A stretch of 64,000 bases of DNA, from contig NC_087062.1 in assembly GCF_963678635.1 (NCBI RefSeq), forward strand, positions 70,339,345 through 70,403,344, written 5' to 3'. Positions within the stretch are counted from its first letter, which is position 1. The number at the start of each line of letters is the position of its first letter. The notes beneath the pieces were generated by a model. The model worked only from the letters and a program-made list of their open reading frames with translations, did no database searches and was not told the origin of the DNA. Made by a program: the position numbers and the translations under genes. The DNA is from Symsagittifera roscoffensis. Taxonomy: Eukaryota; Xenacoelomorpha; Acoela; Convolutidae. This document shows, piece after piece, positions 1 to 9,793 of this stretch.

Positions 1-899
1 AATCCAAAATTTCCAACCCTTTGACAATGTGTTATTTCTGTTTTAACTCCCTAAAACAGCCTTTTGGACTATTAGTGACAAACCTCTAAACAGTTTTCGA
101 CAGTTTGCTCAGTTTGACCAGCTAGCTTGGTGTATTTTTAATTGCTCCTTAAACCTTACTAGAAATTTATGTTTCTGGTAGTTCGAGTTGAATTTTAGTC
201 CATGTTTGAGCGTACCTTTTTAATGTTTGCTAAACCAAACGAAAAGTTTTCGCTTGATTAATTCTGAGAAATCAAATTATGACTTCTCCGCGATCTGTTT
301 ACGAAAATTTACTCCTGCCTCCCGATTATCTAGAAGAAAGTTTTGCGACAAAAACTTTGGTAAGCTTGCTTCAAAAACTTCACTCTTTGAGTGACTTTCA
401 AACAACTTCTGCTTTGAATATCTCATTTTTGGTCACTTAGTATTGTTGTAGTAAACAAAGGAGCGTGGTGTTGTATCAAAGGGGACCCTTTCAAATGCAA
501 ACCACCAAGAGCGCAGGGGTAGCTGATAACCAAATCATTAAATAATTCGTTCAAAAATATTCAAAGTAAGAACAAAAGGCATTGATACCAAAATCAGATT
601 GTAAACAAAACAAATTTTCACTCGAGTTCTCATTGATAGACATTTGATCTGCCAAACACCTAAACATTTTTGAGATTATTTCGACAATTACATTGAATAA
701 GTGACCCTATTTAAGCGAGGGCTGAAATTTCACTCCTGCTATGATCAAAAACCGAGACACAACTTTTGTTCGAACATTCTAAATTGAGTTGAGTTTATGA
801 CAGGGTTGTTGGGGTGAAAGTTGCGTCTATGCAATAGCCAATGCGGGAGACACAGAGGACAAAAAAACTAACAGCGCCGGCCTCGATTATGAAGTGAAG
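1..899. other. Sequence upstream of the first visible receptor exon, no gene found
   Basis: I see no coding exon here. A TATA-like CTATTTAAG lies at 707-715, and several very short upstream ATG frames precede the possible start at 900, so part of 740-899 could be 5' untranslated sequence. The frame of exon 1 is open upstream to a TGA at 797-799 without an ATG, so an upstream coding exon is also possible. The promoter reading is weak. Confidence 0.3.
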
Positions 900-1013
900 A
901 TGAACACATTTGCAGCTGTAGTGATTGCAATTCTGGTGGTTGCTTGCAGTATCTCGACCATCGTCGGCAACTTGCTAGTCGTGATAGCATTCTACACCGA
1001 AAAGAAATTACAG
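900..1013 (+). CDS. Aminergic-type GPCR, exon 1 (TM1)
   Basis: This exon encodes the first membrane helix of a class A G-protein-coupled receptor acting at the plasma membrane. The 38 codons from the ATG at 900 give a hydrophobic helix followed by GNLLVVIAFYTEKKLQ. That matches the conserved TM1 pattern G-N-x-L-V with the trailing LQ of muscarinic and histamine-like receptors. The exon ends in CAG with the donor GTGAGA at 1014, in phase 0, and joins exon 2 at 9794 in frame (LQ then ITHNYF). The ATG leaves almost no extracellular N-terminus. The frame is open upstream to about 800, so the true start may be in an earlier exon or the exon may begin before 900. The family is firm; the 5' end is uncertain. 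Confidence 0.75.
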
Positions 1014-2161
1014 GTGAGAACTTTGACTTTTCAGAGTTCCATTTTCCTGAAAAGTGTAAAGGTAAAAGGTTGAGAACAAAACAATAATTGCACTGCTTGG
1101 TTTGGTTAATGCAAATGCGGTCACTTTGTTTTTGAGCGGGCTTCTAACACGGCAGAAAATTATGCAGATGTGAAGGAACTCATTTTTTCCTGGAGCTATT
1201 TTCTATGTAATGTTTCTGGTCTGGGTAAGACTCTTCAGCTTATTATTTGATGGAAGTTGGAATAACTTACAAACAATCTAATTTCGGCTGCTTAATAAGT
1301 CGACTTAAAACTGAACAAAACATTTCGAGATGGTTTCAAACTGAACATATCAATATTAAAAAAAAAATAGTTTCATTTTAAAATTTTAAAAAGTTGAGTT
1401 TGTGCGGAATAAGTAAAAGGATCCCAATCAGTTTTAGCCTTGATACAAACAGTTTTAAACTCCGAATTAAAGTGAAAGAGAAAAAATAATTATGCACTGA
1501 GTGGTTTTCGTTTAGCGTGACAAATTTTGACCTTTGACTACCCGTTTTGGTAAAAATGTTCGTACTATCTTAAAAAAAACCATCTCTGACATTTGCTGAT
1601 GAAGTTATGGGGGATTGAGTTCGTATGTACTTTGACGACAATATATCAAAATGAGAAAATTATTATGAAAAATTTTTCGCTTATATAAGTGTCATTTTCT
1701 AATTAAATCATGCCAAATTGAATTGAAGGGGGCAAGCAGTTTGCTCTATTTGTTACATTAGAAAACGCAAATTAAGTCACTTTTGTTTTACAGGAAGTGA
1801 TGGGGTAGAACAAACAAGCCTTAAAAACCGAGTTTTTCTTCATTTTTTTTTTCACTTTTAAACATCTTAGGCCAAAAAACTTCAGTGAAGTTATTGATGT
1901 TCAGACATCAAATGTTTCTGTAAAAGATTGACTATTTTTAGTACATTAAGTAACATCGCACGAAAACTTATCAAACTATGAGAGCTCATTTGATCTGTCT
2001 GTGATTATTGTATCTTAACAAAGACAGCTTGTAACAACCTTTCAAAACTAGAATACAGGCAAGGAAGATTTGAGCTTATTTTTTTAAAAGGATGTTAACT
2101 TGAGCCCAGCATTAGTCATGAAAAAGTGAAACGGTCCAAAGAAATTACAAATCGAAAAAAA
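1014..2161. other. Intron 1, first part, no feature seen
   Basis: This is AT-rich intronic sequence after the exon 1 donor. I find no open frame, repeat or RNA gene that I can support. It runs into the assembly gap. Confidence 0.5.
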
Positions 2162-2361
2162 NNNNNNNNNNNNNNNNNNNNNNNNNNNNNNNNNNNNNNN
2201 NNNNNNNNNNNNNNNNNNNNNNNNNNNNNNNNNNNNNNNNNNNNNNNNNNNNNNNNNNNNNNNNNNNNNNNNNNNNNNNNNNNNNNNNNNNNNNNNNNNN
2301 NNNNNNNNNNNNNNNNNNNNNNNNNNNNNNNNNNNNNNNNNNNNNNNNNNNNNNNNNNNNN
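2162..2361. other. Assembly gap of 200 N
   Basis: There are exactly 200 N characters directly before a GATA microsatellite. The true length is probably unknown, because an exact round number usually marks a gap of unknown size and the adjacent repeat explains why assembly failed. Confidence 0.95.
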
Positions 2362-3070
<709 letters not shown>

Positions 3071-3673
3071 AAAAAATATGACAACTTGAAATTGTGCCAC
3101 CCAGAACAAGCTTTTTCAATGTGTTAGAGAAAAAACCAACTATCTAAACCATGAACTGCATTTTCAATTTTCTCGATTAAACAAAACTACAGAAACGTTC
3201 TCGATGAAACTCTATTTTTTTTAACCACTTTTACTGGGCGTTCGACGCTTAATCCGTCCTCTGTGTCATCTTCGCAGAGTGAAACATGATACTTAAATCA
3301 TTTTGTTCACCGCTGTTGGTTTCCGTTCAAGACATCCATTTTTGTCGGCCAGCACTAGAGCTTTCCTATGGGCGCCTTCGGACCTCTTTATACTGAAAAA
3401 TTGAGGAGGTAGCGCCTGGTTTTTTTTTTCAAAAGAGCCTTTTTTATCCAAAATTTGACGGCGGAGCTGAAGTTGTACAAACTGTCAAAATCTTTATTTC
3501 GGTTTTTTAGATAGATTGCACATAACTAATTTGAAAAATGACCATTGATTTATCATTTTGTTTCAACCAGGGACACAGGATCGACTTGCGGTGATGAGCT
3601 GAACAGCTCGCATGACGATATTCTTTTACGTGGATAACTCTTCTCAACTTAATTTACTTCTGCTTTAGTTATT
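3071..3673. other. Intron 1 between the GATA array and the inverted-repeat element, no feature seen
   Basis: I see no coding potential or recognisable repeat in this stretch. Confidence 0.45.
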
Positions 3674-3868
3674 CCCGGGTCGCGGTTGTGGTTTTATGAT
3701 CGGAGGGTCACGACCAAAGACATTTCCAGACTACTGCGACCGAAATTGAATATTTTTAGACCGCCGCGAACAGTTTTTGGTATTTCCAGACTTTGCGGAC
3801 CGAGGCAATGTGCCCGAGACCGGCGCGTCTCAAGGAAAGTTAACTGGGACTGGCGTGACCGAAGAAAC

Positions 3869-3960
3869 ATTAGTCGCGGCGGTCAAAAAATTAGTCGCGG
3901 CGGTCAAAAAATTAGTCGCAATGGTCGAAAATTTAGTCGTGGCGGTCGAAGAATTAGTCA
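3869..3960 (+). repeat. Left 21-bp tandem repeat array
   Basis: Four full units and a partial unit of 21 bp (ATTAGTCGCGGCGGTCAAAAA and variants) start at 3869, 3890, 3911 and 3932. Because 21 is a multiple of three, several frames stay open and give false seven-residue protein repeats. A related inverted array lies at 9549-9652. Confidence 0.85.
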
Positions 3961-4000
3961 CCCCGCATCCAAGTTTAGGCGTAAATAATCGATTATAACG

Positions 4001-4005
4001 GATTG
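4001..4005. repeat. Target site duplication, left copy (GATTG)
   Basis: GATTG directly before the left BEL/Pao LTR is repeated at 8540-8544 directly after the right LTR. A five-base duplication fits the 4-6 bp known for BEL/Pao integrases. Confidence 0.9.
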
Positions 4006-4312
4006 TGTGCCGCACTCTCGTATCCTGTAAGATCTAAAAAACCTGGTTCAACCTCTGTAAATTATCGGCAATTTAAACAGATAATATGACAATATAAAGA
4101 TAATATAAAATAAGGCAAACATCAGTTTAACATTTTCGGTTAACATGTTATCGAACGGTTTTTCAACAACCTCCAAAATCTATAAACATTTTGATGGCAA
4201 ACTGACCTTAATCGGACAAACCAGTAGTTTTCAAGGCCTTTTGTCTAAGCAAATCTAATTTTAGCTTTTTCACTTTCGCGCTATAATGACGTCATTAATT
4301 TAAGCGCGAACA
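4006..4312 (-). repeat. BEL/Pao LTR (3' LTR relative to pol)
   Basis: This 307-bp direct repeat begins TGTGCCGC and ends GCGAACA on the + strand. It appears identical to 8233-8539. The pol stop codon (4300-4302) lies inside it. Confidence 0.95.
4275..4310. promoter_or_regulatory. CRE-like site flanked by inverted E2F-like sites in the LTR
   Basis: A perfect palindromic TGACGTCA (4287-4294) sits between TTCGCGC (4275-4281) and its reverse complement GCGCGAA (4304-4310). TGACGTCA is the consensus cAMP-response element and TTCGCGC resembles E2F sites. In the minus orientation of the element they lie at the start of the LTR, where promoter and enhancer sequences are expected. The right LTR carries the same set at 8502-8537. 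Function is inferred. Confidence 0.5.
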
Positions 4313-7300
4313 TCTTCCGCGCCCAAAGGAGCAAAAACGGGTGCGAGTTTTACGGCCGGTCGAGTTAGCTCCCCGGAGCGGGTGGTAACTACGGCGGATC
4401 GGGCTATGTTGTCTTTTCCGTAATTAAGGGTTTTTATACGAGCCAGAGGGTAGTGTCCCCTTGGGCTGCGTTCGTCAACAATCCACACTAAATCCCCTGT
4501 TTTTAAAATAACGTCACTATCGGAGTGCCACTTACTGCGTTTATTTAGTGCTGGCACATAATCTCGCAGCCAACGACTCCAAATTGCGTTGGCGTAGCTT
4601 TGCGCTCGGATATATTGCTTTCGATGGTCGAAGTGCTCCTGGAAAGAGAGAGAAGGAAAGCTAGTACCATTTCGGCCTAACAAAAAATGATTAGGAGTTA
4701 ACACCTCGAAACCATCCGGACTTGCACTTACTGATGTTATAGGTCGAGCGTTCAGTGATTGTTCTACAAGACAGAAAGTTGTTTCAAGGACTTCGGGAGT
4801 GAGCTTTCTACTTCCTATTATTGCGTAGAATACCCTTTTACAACACCGAACGAGGCGTTCCCAAGAACCACCGTGATGCGGGGCTGCCGGGGGGTTAAAT
4901 TTCCACTTAATACCTTTTTTCGCCAGCTCTGGGGGTGCTTGATCGTTCCATGACTGAATACATTTTAAGAGTTCTTTCTCGGCTCCCACAAAATTGGTGC
5001 CGTTATCAGACCAAATGACTGATGGAGTGCCGCGACGGGCAATGAATCTTTCGATTCCCATTACACACGAACTCGTGTCCATGGATGAGACAATCTCAAT
5101 ATGTACAGCTCTGGTGGTCATACATGTAAAAAGGAAGCACCATCGTTTTTCAGAACTCCTCCTGATTGAGACGTAAAAGGGTCCAAAGTAATCAACACCA
5201 CAGTTTGTGAAGGGAGGCTGGCGGTAACCAAGCCTTTCAACTGGAAGCTCTGCCATCATAGGTGTGACAGTTTTGGCTTTGCGCTTCCTACATATAAGGC
5301 AGTGGACTTCAATGGACTTCAATAAAGAGCGAAGGTTCAAGATTGCGAACTCTAAGTGAATTACAGCTCGCAGGTAGTCTAAGAACTGGTGCTGATAGCG
5401 ATAATGAATATCACTTACGAACAATTTCACCAAAGAATGCCTTCCATCAAGGATTATAGGGTGTTTTGTGTCATATTCAGTTTCAACTAGGCGGCGAATT
5501 CGCCCAGTTGAACGAATGAGGAATGCAGGACCCATAAACGGTGCATACTGTGCAATACGACTAGACTTTTTGACGGTTTTGTTGCAGGATAGGAGTAAAT
5601 ATTCCGCTTCAAAAGATTCCTTTTGGGAAATCATCAAAAGTCGTTGTTTGGCGGTTTCTAATTCAACCGGATCGATTATTTCCTTGACTTTAGTGCGGTA
5701 GTGCCGGTGTTTCGGACTAAGTCTGAGCATGAAGGCAACCACTCGCTGGAGTTTACGAAACGAGCTGAACTTTTGCCAATCAAATAAAATGGGTTGTTTT
5801 TGATTTAGTGCAACGTTTGAAAAATTAGAGGCTTGCTGTAAGCCTTCATTGAGGTCACAAGCGGGACCAGCCAGGCGGATTTTCTTAAGTATTTCTATGC
5901 TCGGCTTGAAAGGCCACTCGCCACTTTGCAGCAGACTTGGCCCGTTCACCCAGCTGCTTGTTTTTAAGGACTCCGCTGAGATTCCTCTGGTTCCCGTATC
6001 AGCAGGGTTGTCTCCACTTAAGACATGAAACCACTGGTCTACGGTCGTACTTTCTAGAATCTCTCCAATCCGGTTTGCCACGAACGTGGGTTGCTTACTA
6101 CCTGAGTTTAACCACTGGAGCACAGTGGTGCTGTCAGTCCACATGAACGTGTTTGACACAGGAATGGTTAGAGCTTTGAGGACATCTTCCTTCAAGCGGG
6201 TAGCGAGTAACGCGGCCTGCAGTTCAAGCTTCGGTATGGAAAGCGCTTTCATGGGCGCCACTCTTGCTTTTCCAAAGACGAAGGCAACTTGTGTTTCGAG
6301 TGAAGTTTTCACACGGGCGCGAAGAAAAGCTACAGCACAAAAAACTTCTTCTGAGCTGTCACCGAACATGTGTAACTCAACCCAATCGACTGGTCCGGAG
6401 AAGTAGCTGCGCTTTATACTCATTTTCCCTAGAGATGGCAAACCAGAGTGCCAGGCAAGAAATTTTGTCTTGATATCAACGGGTAGCTGATCATCCCATT
6501 GTTGACCATGAATGCGCCAGATTTCTTTCAACAATAATCGCGCTCTTACGGTATAGGGCGCTACGAGACCTATGGGGTCGAAAACGGAAGAAACAAAACT
6601 TAACACTGTTCGCTGTGTTATCGAATTTTTAAGTTCACGATTGACACCACGGCTTACGACCAAAGTGTCGTCAATATGGTCCCACTTCAGACCAAGAACA
6701 TGAGAAGAATTATCCCCACAAGTTACAATATTTTTACTTTCCTGTTGCGGCGCGCTTTGGGGCGGGTTTAACTCTTTATTAATTTTAGTTACGTTACTTA
6801 TGAACTTAGTTAATTTAAAACCACCTAGAGCTAACAGAGTAATCAACTCTTGACTCATTTTAAATGCAACATCAGGGTCCTCAAAGGAGTCAAGGTAGTC
6901 GTCCATATAAAATTTCTCTAGAACTGCGGACGCTGCGTCAGGGAACATCGCCTGATTATCCGTTGCAGTCCGTTGCAATGCATAATTTGCACACGTTGGC
7001 GAATCTCTTGCTCCAAATATATGTCTGGTGTACTGGTGTACAACCACATCGGCTGTGGGGTCCTCCCGCCACAGAAAACGAAGAGATGGTTGGTCCTCTG
7101 GAAGGACGCCGACTTGTAGGAACATCCCTTCAATGTCAGCCGATACGGCAAAATGATGTTGACGAAAACGGAGGAGAACGAACACAAGGTTCTGCAGTAG
7201 GTCGGGTCCTACTAGCAACGATTTGTTCAATGACGTACCGTGGAATTTAGACGCTCCGTTAAGGACACGCCTCACTTTACCAGGTTTGTTTGGGTTCACC

Positions 7301-7395
7301 ACGGGATGGTGAGGAAGATACCACTCGCGTATGCTGCGGTTCGAAAAATTATGGGGAGGAACTTGATCACTATCTCTTAAACCGAACCGACATTG
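4300..7395 (-). CDS. pol: BEL/Pao Pol: reverse transcriptase, RNase H and integrase, lacking gag/protease
   Basis: This polyprotein fragment would copy element RNA into DNA and integrate it. The frame is open on the minus strand from 7395 to a stop at 4300-4302. No upstream ATG was seen and the region is normally part of a longer Gag-Pol. Counting from 7302, the reverse transcriptase has the catalytic YMDD box near residue 133, in the BEL-typical form YMDDYLDS. The RNase H/peptidase A17-type region follows near 310. The integrase has a His-Cys zinc region with CLIC, catalytic Asp near 704 (GVDYFGPF), Asp near 764 (SDNGTNF) and Glu near 813 (GGSWERLV), then the basic C-terminal domain typical of Pao integrases. 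All these residues are intact. Homology starts near 7345 and upstream gag and protease are missing. Confidence 0.93.
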   Translation of the reverse strand, partial: QCRFGLRDSDQVPPHNFSNRSIREWYLPHHPVVNPNKPGKVRRVLNGASKFHGTSLNKSLLVGPDLLQNLVFVLLRFRQHHFAVSADIEGMFLQVGVLPEDQPSLRFLWREDPTADVVVHQYTRHIFGARDSPTCANYALQRTATDNQAMFPDAASAVLEKFYMDDYLDSFEDPDVAFKMSQELITLLALGGFKLTKFISNVTKINKELNPPQSAPQQESKNIVTCGDNSSHVLGLKWDHIDDTLVVSRGVNRELKNSITQRTVLSFVSSVFDPIGLVAPYTVRARLLLKEIWRIHGQQWDDQLPVDIKTKFLAWHSGLPSLGKMSIKRSYFSGPVDWVELHMFGDSSEEVFCAVAFLRARVKTSLETQVAFVFGKARVAPMKALSIPKLELQAALLATRLKEDVLKALTIPVSNTFMWTDSTTVLQWLNSGSKQPTFVANRIGEILESTTVDQWFHVLSGDNPADTGTRGISAESLKTSSWVNGPSLLQSGEWPFKPSIEILKKIRLAGPACDLNEGLQQASNFSNVALNQKQPILFDWQKFSSFRKLQRVVAFMLRLSPKHRHYRTKVKEIIDPVELETAKQRLLMISQKESFEAEYLLLSCNKTVKKSSRIAQYAPFMGPAFLIRSTGRIRRLVETEYDTKHPIILDGRHSLVKLFVSDIHYRYQHQFLDYLRAVIHLEFAILNLRSLLKSIEVHCLICRKRKAKTVTPMMAELPVERLGYRQPPFTNCGVDYFGPFYVSIRRSSEKRWCFLFTCMTTRAVHIEIVSSMDTSSCVMGIERFIARRGTPSVIWSDNGTNFVGAEKELLKCIQSWNDQAPPELAKKGIKWKFNPPAAPHHGGSWERLVRCCKRVFYAIIGSRKLTPEVLETTFCLVEQSLNARPITSVSASPDGFEVLTPNHFLLGRNGTSFPSLSFQEHFDHRKQYIRAQSYANAIWSRWLRDYVPALNKRSKWHSDSDVILKTGDLVWIVDERSPRGHYPLARIKTLNYGKDNIARSAVVTTRSGELTRPAVKLAPVFAPLGAEDVRA

Positions 7396-7811
7396 TTATT
7401 TGGCACGACGCTGTTAATAACTCTATTAGTCGACACCGTAGTAATAACTTTAACGCACTAACTCCTAACCAGCTTAAGAAGATTCTTTTAAACTATAAAC
7501 GCAATATTTATGCAATCGTTTACTGTAAGCGTGTAGGCACGGAAGATATATATAATAAGTTGAAAGAGTCAGGTATATTAGTTATTAATATAGTAACAGA
7601 CCTGATATCTAGAAGGAAGCAGAACCTCACTGAGTTAGGGCAAAAGTACTTAGAACTACACCAGGATCCCTCTCTAGAACTGAAAACGTTTACGATCCTT
7701 AGGCGTTATAGCAAGAATTTGAAGTATATTATTTCAAAGAAAAATACTCCTAAGCCAGGAAAACGCAAGCGGCAAGCTAATCGAAACAGAAGAAATGCTG
7801 AGCAGCACTAG
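7290..7811 (+). CDS. Uncharacterised ORF inside the BEL/Pao element, opposite strand to pol
   Basis: This 173-residue frame begins antisense to pol; the part that looks like a real protein starts near 7345. I do not recognise the family. It has a mixed alpha/beta composition, with WHDAVNNSISRH near the start, a predicted hydrophobic strand ending in AIVYCKRVGT, then VINIVTDLISRRK, and a very basic tail ending in a run of Lys and Arg. It ends before a pyrimidine-rich stretch (about 7900-7922) that precedes the next ORF on the same strand. It may be an accessory gene of the parent element placed in an inverted segment, or a captured cellular sequence. A role in nucleic-acid binding could be guessed from the basic tail only. 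Confidence 0.55.
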   Translation: MGSPRDGEEDTTRVCCGSKNYGEELDHYLLNRTDIVIWHDAVNNSISRHRSNNFNALTPNQLKKILLNYKRNIYAIVYCKRVGTEDIYNKLKESGILVINIVTDLISRRKQNLTELGQKYLELHQDPSLELKTFTILRRYSKNLKYIISKKNTPKPGKRKRQANRNRRNAEQH

Positions 7812-7978
7812 GAGTTAAATAAATTGCTTCTCTAAGGTGTGATATTGTTTAATGAGTCAGAATGTATTTATTAATACTAAATATAAGGTCTTAAATTAAT
7901 TATTCTTCTTTTTTTTTCTCTCTCAAACTGAGCAGTTGAGCGGTTGAGTAGAAGTGAACAAGTTTAAAAGTAATCAAA

Positions 7979-8257
7979 ATGACAGAACAAATTGAGTTAA
8001 AATATCGACGATTGATGAATGGTCGAACATCACTAGAAAATGAGCTTTCCGTAGTTCACAGTCGCATAACTGAGAGTTTAGAGGGACCAATTCGGAAAAC
8101 AAAAATAAACGCCTTAATTGAATCTTGCAAGAGTATTCTCGAAAAAGCATTGGCTAAAAATGATGAACTTGTGATATTAGCTAATAAAACCGATAACCAT
8201 AGCAAATTATTAACGGAGTTGGCGGACCAAAATGTGCCGCACTCTCGTATCCTGTAA
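7979..8257 (+). CDS. Possible N-terminal fragment of BEL/Pao Gag, inverted relative to pol
   Basis: This 92-residue frame starts at an ATG in an A-rich context (ATCAAAATG) and ends at a stop eight codons inside the right LTR. The residues are charged and predicted helical (KYRRLMNGRTSLENELS, then INALIESCKSILEKALAKN). The spacing of Arg and Leu resembles the N-terminal helical region of BEL/Pao Gag (DUF1759-type), which I recall only as a pattern. If so, the 5' part of gag has been inverted and cut off where it meets the LTR, with the rest of gag and the protease lost. The last residues are encoded by LTR sequence and are not native. It could also be an unrelated captured gene fragment. Confidence 0.45.
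   Translation: MTEQIELKYRRLMNGRTSLENELSVVHSRITESLEGPIRKTKINALIESCKSILEKALAKNDELVILANKTDNHSKLLTELADQNVPHSRIL
8212..8229 (-). other. Candidate primer binding site of the BEL/Pao element
   Basis: On the minus strand, TGGTCCGCC begins three bases inside the 5' LTR (8233-8539). Starting with TGG is expected for complementarity to a tRNA 3' CCA end. I could not identify the tRNA. It supports the minus orientation of the element. Confidence 0.45.
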
Positions 8258-8539
8258 GATCTAAAAAACCTGGTTCAACCTCTGTAAATTATCGGCAATT
8301 TAAACAGATAATATGACAATATAAAGATAATATAAAATAAGGCAAACATCAGTTTAACATTTTCGGTTAACATGTTATCGAACGGTTTTTCAACAACCTC
8401 CAAAATCTATAAACATTTTGATGGCAAACTGACCTTAATCGGACAAACCAGTAGTTTTCAAGGCCTTTTGTCTAAGCAAATCTAATTTTAGCTTTTTCAC
8501 TTTCGCGCTATAATGACGTCATTAATTTAAGCGCGAACA
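8233..8539 (-). repeat. BEL/Pao LTR (5' LTR relative to pol)
   Basis: This 307-bp repeat shows no difference by eye from 4006-4312, which implies a recent insertion. It carries the same TGACGTCA site (8514-8521). It is followed by the GATTG duplication. Confidence 0.95.
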
Positions 8540-8544
8540 GATTG
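8540..8544. repeat. Target site duplication, right copy (GATTG)
   Basis: This matches 4001-4005 exactly and marks the right boundary of the BEL/Pao insertion. Confidence 0.9.
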
Positions 8545-8559
8545 TTATGATGATTTTTT

Positions 8560-9480
8560 GACAATTATAATTGATTATAATTACAAAAATTAGGTGTTTA
8601 AAGGATTTATAATTCATTGTAATCGTGCTATTTTCCAAGAGATTATACTCTCCTATGATCGATTATAACTGATGATAGTTCTTACAAAAAACCCTTAGAA
8701 TTAATTATGATCGATTATAATCGATTATAACCTCTTAATTTGCCAACATTTTTTCAATTCAAAGCTATATTTGAATTAAATCTTATGGGTTATTATTTTT
8801 GTGCTGATGAGAAAATCTCTAAATGAGAGATCTCTTGAACACTTTGGTTCATCTGAACACAAAGTTTTACCTCGAAACATAAGTTTCATAGAGATCCTTT
8901 CATATTAGTGGAAAGATTGCCGCGGTAGATGAAAAATAAATCTTCCGAATCAATCATGAAACTAAATCAATTTGCTGATGTTTTGGTGGTTAAAAAGCTT
9001 AAAATATGCATCACAAAACAACTCTAAGGGAGAGGAAATGAAAAATAAAACTTATAAATTTGAATTGATTGGAAAACTTTAAAAACATTTTTCTCAGTTT
9101 TCATAGGAGCCAACGTCTACAAAAAGCATAAAATATAAGCAATTTAGATGCGAATTCGAAGACAAAATGGACAAACAAAAGTGATTATAATCAATTATAA
9201 TCGATTATAATGAATTTTTGTTCAAAACTAATAAATTAGAAACTTTAATAAAAATAATGGATTTTTATCAATTATAATTGATTATAATCAATTATAATTG
9301 ATTATAATTGTATCGTAAAATGGACGAATAAATAACCGAGTATAATCGATTATAATTTGACAGTATAATCGATTATAATTTGACATTAAAAAGGGAGATT
9401 ATAATCGATTATCAATTGATTGAAATCGATTGTTTCTCAATTTTAGTAAGACTGGTGCTAAAATCGTAATATAATTGATT
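8560..9480. repeat. Cluster of ATTATAATCGATTATAAT palindromes
   Basis: At least ten copies or variants of ATTATAATCGATTATAAT, or the related AATTATAATTGATTATAATT, are scattered here, densest at 9180-9215 and 9268-9375. The unit equals its own reverse complement, so the region can extrude hairpins. A further copy is just left of the BEL insertion (3987-3998), which shows that both sides belonged to one core before insertion. No coding potential is seen. Confidence 0.8.
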
Positions 9481-9548
9481 ATTAACGCTTGAAACTGGAT
9501 GCTGGACGGTATGGTTTTCTTATAAATAAGATAGTTGATGTTCTGCAT

Positions 9549-9652
9549 TTTTTGAACGCCGCGACTAATTTTTCGACTGCCGCGTCTATTTTTTCGACCA
9601 TGCCACGGCTAGTTTTTTGACGGCCACGACTAACTTTTTGACCATCCCGACC
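9549..9652 (-). repeat. Right 21-bp repeat array, inverted relative to the left one
   Basis: Four to five degenerate units read, on the minus strand, GTCGAAAAATTAGTCGCGGCG and variants, matching the left array in reverse. They end about 140 bp before exon 2 of the receptor. Further single related units run to 9779. Confidence 0.75.
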
Positions 9653-9793
9653 GAGATACGGTGTTTTCCATAATTTGTCCGCGACTTAAGACCCTGTCCA
9701 GACTATGAAATTTTGATCGCCGAATTAGAACTTCCGCGACCGACAAAGTCGAAAAATTGGTCGCGGACCTCGAGCCGGGTTCCCTTTCTTTAG

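Larger units (their letters stand above)
4006..8539 (-). mobile_element. BEL/Pao LTR retrotransposon, young, internally rearranged
   Basis: The element is 4,534 bp, with two 307-bp LTRs that look identical by eye, TG...CA termini and a GATTG target duplication. The minus strand carries an uninterrupted RT-RNase H-integrase frame ending 13 bases inside the LTR at 4006-4312, as is usual at the 3' end of this superfamily. A primer-binding-like TGG follows the other LTR on the minus strand. Gag and protease, expected between 7395 and 8232, are absent; that 0.9-kb space instead carries two + strand ORFs. The copy therefore looks recent but probably cannot move without help. An inverted gag-side segment or captured sequence would explain the layout. 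Confidence 0.9.
3674..9779. mobile_element. Composite inverted-repeat element with 21-bp subterminal repeats (interrupted by a BEL/Pao insertion)
   Basis: Both ends carry degenerate arrays of a roughly 21-bp unit built on ATTAGTCGCGGCGGTC, in opposite orientations (3869-3960 and 9549-9652). The outermost bases are also inverted copies: CCCGGGTCG at 3674 and CGAGCCGGG ending at 9779. Between the arrays lies an AT-rich core full of perfect palindromes. The BEL/Pao element at 4006-8539 is inserted in the core at a duplicated GATTG, so the original unit would be about 1.6 kb. No transposase is visible. The structure resembles a foldback or non-autonomous DNA transposon. I see no clear target duplication, so the exact ends and the class are inferred. 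Confidence 0.5.

Noticed and set aside
3686-4015. Overlapping ORFs with seven-residue repeats (LVAAVKK, SRGGQKI) on both strands
   Set aside because: The 21-bp repeat creates them in several frames at once, with no unique frame favoured.
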